The notes below the pieces were generated by a model. That model was not told the DNA's origin, made no database searches, and was given only the letters and a program-made list of their open reading frames with translations. A stretch of DNA of 11,587 nucleotides from Verrucomicrobiia bacterium (GTDB lineage Bacteria > Verrucomicrobiota > Verrucomicrobiae > Limisphaerales > JAKPVM01): positions 1 through 11,587 of the forward strand of contig JAOADO010000033.1 in NCBI GenBank assembly GCA_026417275.1, written 5' to 3'. Numbering within the stretch: position 1 is the first letter of the stretch; the number at the start of each line of letters is the position of its first letter. This document shows positions 8,717-11,587 of this stretch, piece by piece. The position numbers and the translations under genes were made by a program.

Positions 8717-8743
8717 TTGAAATGTGACCTGTTTTGGTATAAT
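8717..8743 (+). promoter_or_regulatory. thrS promoter with extended -10
   Basis: A perfect TATAAT (8738-8743) is preceded by TGG, giving the extended -10 form TGnTATAAT. TTGAAA (8717-8722) lies 15 bases upstream as a -35 with short spacing, which an extended -10 tolerates. Transcription would start near 8750 and produce a leader of about 127 bases before thrS. This is the best promoter in the window. Confidence 0.7.
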
Positions 8744-8752
8744 CTAACTTGT

Positions 8753-8778
8753 TGCGGGTATTTGCCGCATAGTTTTTT
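8753..8778 (+). terminator. First terminator-like hairpin in thrS leader
   Basis: TGCGG (8753-8757) pairs with CCGCA (8765-8769) around a 7-base loop, and three bases later comes a run of six T's (8773-8778). It would lie at the extreme 5' end of the transcript. The stem is short, so it may be a 5' stabilising hairpin rather than a terminator. Confidence 0.35.
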
Positions 8779-8792
8779 CAGTAAGTCTGCAA

Positions 8793-8857
8793 ATGTGCAT
8801 CCACATATTAAAAGGTGTGGAGGCGTAAAATTGCGCCCTGTATAAAAGGGCTTTTTT
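8793..8857 (+). promoter_or_regulatory. thrS leader: attenuator with competing hairpins
   Basis: A terminator hairpin, GCCCT (8835-8839) with AGGGC (8847-8851) and a 7-base loop, is followed by six T's (8852-8857), only 19 bases before the thrS ATG. A second hairpin, GGCG (8822-8825) with CGCC (8834-8837), shares three bases with the terminator's left arm, so the two exclude each other. Upstream, TCCACA (8800-8805) pairs with TGTGGA (8816-8821). An 11-codon ORF (ATG 8793, TAA 8826-8828; MCIHILKGVEA) covers this hairpin and stops in the antiterminator loop. It has no threonine codon, so classical threonine-codon stalling is not supported. The segment lacks a recognisable T-box motif. Attenuation or repression by ThrRS itself is possible but unproven. 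Confidence 0.55.
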
Positions 8858-8876
8858 ATTAGGAATTGTTGTTTTT

Positions 8877-10718
8877 ATGGAAGCCGCAAAACATGTAGTT
8901 GAACGCAAGAGTCTTGAAGAGCGCGAGAAGATGACGGAACTTGAACGGTTGCGCCATTCTGCCGCTCATGTTATGGCCGCCGCTGTATTGAGAATCTGGC
9001 CTGAGGCAAAACTTGATATTGGACCGGCAACAGAGGATGGTTTTTACTATGATTTTGACCTTCCCGGACACAGATTCACGCCGGATGATTTTCCTAAAAT
9101 TGAAGAGGAGATGCGCAAAATCGTTAAGGAAAATCATCGGTTTGAAAAGATGATTAAGACGCGGGATGAAGCAAAATTGTTTTTTGAGCAGAGAGGACAA
9201 ACATACAAGCTGGACAGGTTGAACGATATTCCTGAAGGGGAGCCGATTTCGTTTTATCAGAGCGGCGAGTTTGTTGACCTTTGCGCTGGTCCGCATGTGA
9301 TGCGAACGGGGAATGTAAAGGCGTTTAAACTTTTGCGGGTTGCGGCGGCTTATTATCGCGGCAACGAGAAGAATCCTCAGCTTCAACGAATTTATGGGAC
9401 GGCTTTCCAGAACAAGACCGAGCTTGAGGAGTGGCTGAAGGCGCAGGAGGAGGCGAAGAAGCGGGACCATCGCAGGATTGGCAAGGAGATGGAGATTTTT
9501 CTTTTTGACGACGACGTTGGTCCTGGTTTGCCTTTGTGGATGCCAAACGGCGGTGTCCTTGCCGAAGAGTTGGAAAAGCTGGCGAAGGAGACCGAGTTTT
9601 TAGCTGGCTATGTGCGGGTTAGGACTCCGCATCTGGCAAAGGAATCCATGTATTTGACGAGCGGACATCTTCCATATTATGCCGAGAGCATGTTCCCGCC
9701 GATGGAATTAAAGGAATACGACGAGAATGGCGAGGTTAAGTCTGTTGAAAAATATTACCTTAAGGCGATGAACTGTCCGCATCATCATAAAATTTTTGCG
9801 GCTGTGCCCAGGAGTTATAGGGATTTACCGTTGCGGCTTGCTGAATATGGAACGTGTTATCGTTATGAGAAGAGCGGGGAGTTGATGGGGTTAATGCGCG
9901 TGCGCTCGATGCAGATGAACGACGCGCATATTTACTGCGCGCCGGAACAGTTTGCCGAAGAGTTTCGGGCTGTAAATGAGATGTATTTAAAATATTTTAA
10001 GATTTTTGGTTTTAACAAATATTTGATGCGTTTTAGCACGCATGACCCTGCGCGGCTCGGGCAGAAATATGTAAATGAACCTGAGTTGTGGAGGCAGACC
10101 GAGGACATGGTTCGCAAGGTGTTGGTAGATTCTGGAATTGATTTTGTGGAGGTTCCGAACGAAGCCGCATTTTATGGGCCAAAGATTGATGTTCAGGTAT
10201 GGAGTATTTCAGGCAGGGAGTTTACGATTGCCACAAATCAGGTTGATTTTGCTGTGCCAAAGCGGTTTGGTCTTGTTTATCGCGATAGAGATAATACAGA
10301 CAAGACTCCGATTGTTATTCACCGTGCGCCTCTTGGGACGCATGAACGGTTCATTGGATTTTTGATTGAACATTACGCGGGCAATTTTCCGCTCTGGCTG
10401 TCTCCGGAGCAGGTACGCGTTTTGCCGGTTACGGAGGGACAGATTGAGTATGCGAAAGACATTGTGAATGAGTTAAGAGCGAATTTTGTGCGCGCAACAT
10501 TTGAATATAGTAATGACAAACTGCAGGGGAGAGTTCAGCGCGCCGAAGCGGCAAAGGCTCATATTATGCTTGTTGTTGGACAACGGGAGCAGCAGGCAAA
10601 CTCGGTGTCTGTTCGTGTCCACGGCAAAGGAGACCAGGGTGTGCACCCGCGTCAGGTTGTAATTGAAAAAGTTTTAAGAGCAATTAAAGAGCGCGCGGCT
10701 GAACTGAATTTTAAGTGA
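8877..10718 (+). CDS. thrS: Threonyl-tRNA synthetase lacking the N-terminal TGS domain
   Basis: The 613-residue class II synthetase charges tRNA(Thr). The editing domain carries the HxxxH motif (RHSAAH, His27 and His31) and CAGPH (Cys136, His140), which together clear Ser-tRNA(Thr). The catalytic core has the zinc ligands Cys300 (MNCPHH), His351 (NDAHIYC) and His482 (VIHRAPLG), motif 2 around YGTCYRYEKSGELMGLMRVR (Arg329) and motif 3 GTHERFIG (Arg491). An anticodon-binding domain follows (LSPEQVRVLPVTEGQ onward). In E. coli ThrRS (642 residues) the editing motif lies near residue 73, after a TGS (N1) domain; here it begins at 27, so TGS is absent. The start is firm: a stop at 8826 closes the frame upstream and no ATG or GTG lies between. 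AGGA at 8861-8864 is a weak, distant ribosome site. Expression is probably controlled by the leader terminator. Confidence 0.96.
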   Translation: MEAAKHVVERKSLEEREKMTELERLRHSAAHVMAAAVLRIWPEAKLDIGPATEDGFYYDFDLPGHRFTPDDFPKIEEEMRKIVKENHRFEKMIKTRDEAKLFFEQRGQTYKLDRLNDIPEGEPISFYQSGEFVDLCAGPHVMRTGNVKAFKLLRVAAAYYRGNEKNPQLQRIYGTAFQNKTELEEWLKAQEEAKKRDHRRIGKEMEIFLFDDDVGPGLPLWMPNGGVLAEELEKLAKETEFLAGYVRVRTPHLAKESMYLTSGHLPYYAESMFPPMELKEYDENGEVKSVEKYYLKAMNCPHHHKIFAAVPRSYRDLPLRLAEYGTCYRYEKSGELMGLMRVRSMQMNDAHIYCAPEQFAEEFRAVNEMYLKYFKIFGFNKYLMRFSTHDPARLGQKYVNEPELWRQTEDMVRKVLVDSGIDFVEVPNEAAFYGPKIDVQVWSISGREFTIATNQVDFAVPKRFGLVYRDRDNTDKTPIVIHRAPLGTHERFIGFLIEHYAGNFPLWLSPEQVRVLPVTEGQIEYAKDIVNELRANFVRATFEYSNDKLQGRVQRAEAAKAHIMLVVGQREQQANSVSVRVHGKGDQGVHPRQVVIEKVLRAIKERAAELNFK

Positions 10719-10730
10719 AAAATTTGAAAT

Positions 10731-10774
10731 GCGGCGGCAAGTGCGCAAAGGTACACTACTCCCGCCGCCGCTTT
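10731..10774 (+). terminator. GC-rich hairpin after thrS
   Basis: GCGGCGGC (10731-10738) and GCCGCCGC (10764-10771) form a perfect 8-bp GC stem 13 bases after the thrS stop. The 25-base loop could contain a further GTG/CAC pairing. Only a short T stretch (TTTGTT) follows, so termination may be partial, leaving leuS possibly cotranscribed. Confidence 0.5.
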
Positions 10775-10795
10775 GTTAAGGCAAGAGGCAGGCAA

Positions 10796-11008
10796 CTGAG
10801 CGTTTTTTTTAGAATCAGGGTTAAGTTTTTCGGGTGATTGCCTCTGTGTGAGGCTGGTGGTGCGCTCAGATAAATGAATGGGCGGGTCAGGTTCCATCCT
10901 GACCGAAAGGGTAGTTCTTTCATCGCCGGTGGAAGAAGGAAAGTTTACTCCTCGCGGCACGAGGGATGCTACCATAAATGTGTGTGGGCGACCGTGGGGT
11001 GTTGCCCC
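10796..11008 (+). ncRNA. Putative structured RNA / leuS leader element, family unknown
   Basis: This gene-free stretch between thrS and leuS is more G+C-rich than the other spacers and can form many helices. CTGAGCG (10796-10802) pairs with CGCTCAG (10863-10869), enclosing GCCTC/GAGGC (10840-10854). GGTCAGG (10885-10891) pairs with CCTGACC (10898-10904). GGTAG (10910-10914) and CATC (10921-10924) pair with GATG-CTACC (10965-10973), with a 6-base bulge. CCTCG/CGAGG (10950-10964) stacks directly inside. GCCG (10925-10928) could pair with CGGC in that last loop, a possible pseudoknot. At the end, GGGCGA (10986-10991) with TTGCCC competes with GGGG (10996-10999) with CCCC (11005-11008). A leuS leader riboregulator or a free small RNA would both fit. 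It does not match T-box, RNase P, SRP, tmRNA or the common riboswitches as I know them. No promoter was clear. Confidence 0.4.
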
Positions 11009-11063
11009 TCCAGGAGTTAGAGATTTTTGCCAGGTTAATGTGAAAAACTGAACAGGTAAGGTT

Positions 11064-11587
11064 ATGTCGAGTCGCAAGTTATATCCATTTAATGTTGTTG
11101 AGAAGAAATGGCAGAGAATCTGGGATGAAAAACAGAGTTTTCGCGCGTGGAATCCGGGAGAATATATACCTCCTGAGCATCCATTCGGGAAACGCCATAA
11201 TTTAAGCGGGAAAACTGTTAGGGTTGAAGAGCTTCCGCAAAAGTTTTATGTACTGGACATGTTTCCGTATCCGAGCGGTGCGGGACTGCATGTTGGGCAC
11301 CCAGAGGGTTACACTGCTACTGATATTGTTGCTCGATATAAGAGGGCAAGAGGGTTTCATGTTTTGCATCCGATGGGATGGGATGCGTTTGGGCTTCCTG
11401 CCGAGCAGTATGCCATTAAAACAGGGCAACATCCAAAGATTACGACCGAGAAAAACATTGCCAACTTTAAGCGTCAGATAAAATCGCTTGGATTCAGCTA
11501 CGATTGGTCCAGGGAAGTCAATACGACAGACCCCAATTATTATAAGTGGACGCAGTGGATTTTTTTGAGGTTGTACAATTCGTGGTT
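11064..11587 (+). CDS. leuS: Leucyl-tRNA synthetase, N-terminal part (3' truncated by window)
   Basis: The frame is open from ATG 11064 to the window edge (174 complete codons of a protein usually 800-900 long). It is a class I synthetase attaching leucine to tRNA(Leu). The family core is plain: [20 protein letters not shown] contains the HIGH motif as HVGH (76-79), followed by [40 protein letters not shown] and [20 protein letters not shown]. This type differs from E. coli LeuRS (LPYPSGRLHMGHVRNYT) and is frequent in PVC and Bacteroidetes-like bacteria. About 28 extra residues (30-57, [20 protein letters not shown] onward) lie between the N-terminal helix and the Rossmann core. AGG at 11054-11056 with a 7-base gap is a reasonable ribosome site. 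The editing domain and KMSKS motif are out of view. It is preceded by the structured segment at 10796-11008. Confidence 0.97.
   Translation, partial: MSSRKLYPFNVVEKKWQRIWDEKQSFRAWNPGEYIPPEHPFGKRHNLSGKTVRVEELPQKFYVLDMFPYPSGAGLHVGHPEGYTATDIVARYKRARGFHVLHPMGWDAFGLPAEQYAIKTGQHPKITTEKNIANFKRQIKSLGFSYDWSREVNTTDPNYYKWTQWIFLRLYNSW

Noticed and set aside
8811..8851. T-box antiterminator in the thrS leader
   Set aside because: GGTGTGGAGGCG followed by GCGCCCT is faintly similar, but the leader is only about 127 bases and lacks a Stem I with a threonine specifier.
8859..9470. 203-codon minus-strand ORF over the start of thrS
   Set aside because: It is antisense to conserved ThrRS editing-domain sequence and its product resembles nothing known.
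10931..10949. RNase P RNA conserved region I
   Set aside because: GGAAAGT resembles the GAGGAAAGTCC core, but the other conserved regions are missing and only about 110 bases remain before leuS.
10796..11063. T-box riboswitch for leuS
   Set aside because: The conserved AGGGTGGNACCGCG core and a following terminator could not be found; the GGTGGAA at 10929-10935 is only a partial resemblance.
10652..11077. 141-codon open frame on the minus strand over the thrS-leuS spacer
   Set aside because: It runs through the thrS 3' end and the hairpin-rich segment, its product is low-complexity with no recognisable motif, and it would extend into the leuS start. Stop-free frames are expected in GC-rich structured DNA.

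Overview
The window is a chromosomal stretch from a bacterium of moderate G+C, probably a member of the PVC superphylum (Verrucomicrobiota, Kiritimatiellota or Lentisphaerota, or a phycisphaera-type planctomycete). The evidence is indirect. Housekeeping enzymes sit beside a secreted family-11 rhamnogalacturonan lyase and a large bifunctional fucokinase/GDP-fucose pyrophosphorylase. The LeuRS signature region ([17 protein letters not shown]) is of the type common there, and most genes lack a clear Shine-Dalgarno sequence. The phylum call is an inference; no rRNA or other taxonomic marker is present. No mobile element, CRISPR array, tRNA or rRNA was seen.

Layout from left to right: the 3' half of gatB (amidotransferase subunit B); a 600-base A+T-rich gap ending in a possibly structured leader; gdhA (NADP-type glutamate dehydrogenase) closed by a strong intrinsic terminator; a secreted PL11-type polysaccharide lyase; and, convergent with it, the 969-residue fkp. 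A 343-base divergent intergenic region separates fkp from ispH (last step of the MEP isoprenoid pathway) and carries two near-identical palindromes, one touching the ispH start codon. thrS follows, with an extended -10 promoter and a leader that looks like a transcription attenuator; its ThrRS lacks the usual N-terminal TGS domain. After a GC-rich terminator-like hairpin comes about 210 bases able to form at least five mutually compatible helices, and then leuS, which runs off the right edge.

Functionally this is mostly core metabolism: tRNA charging and transamidation (gatB, thrS, leuS), ammonia assimilation (gdhA) and isoprenoid synthesis (ispH). A carbohydrate component (pectin backbone cleavage, fucose salvage) fits a polysaccharide-degrading lifestyle. 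The genes do not form one operon: a terminator, a convergent pair, a divergent pair and separate leaders divide them. The most interesting content is regulatory: the twin palindromes before ispH, the attenuator-like thrS leader and the structured RNA before leuS. None of these can be assigned to a known family from the sequence alone.
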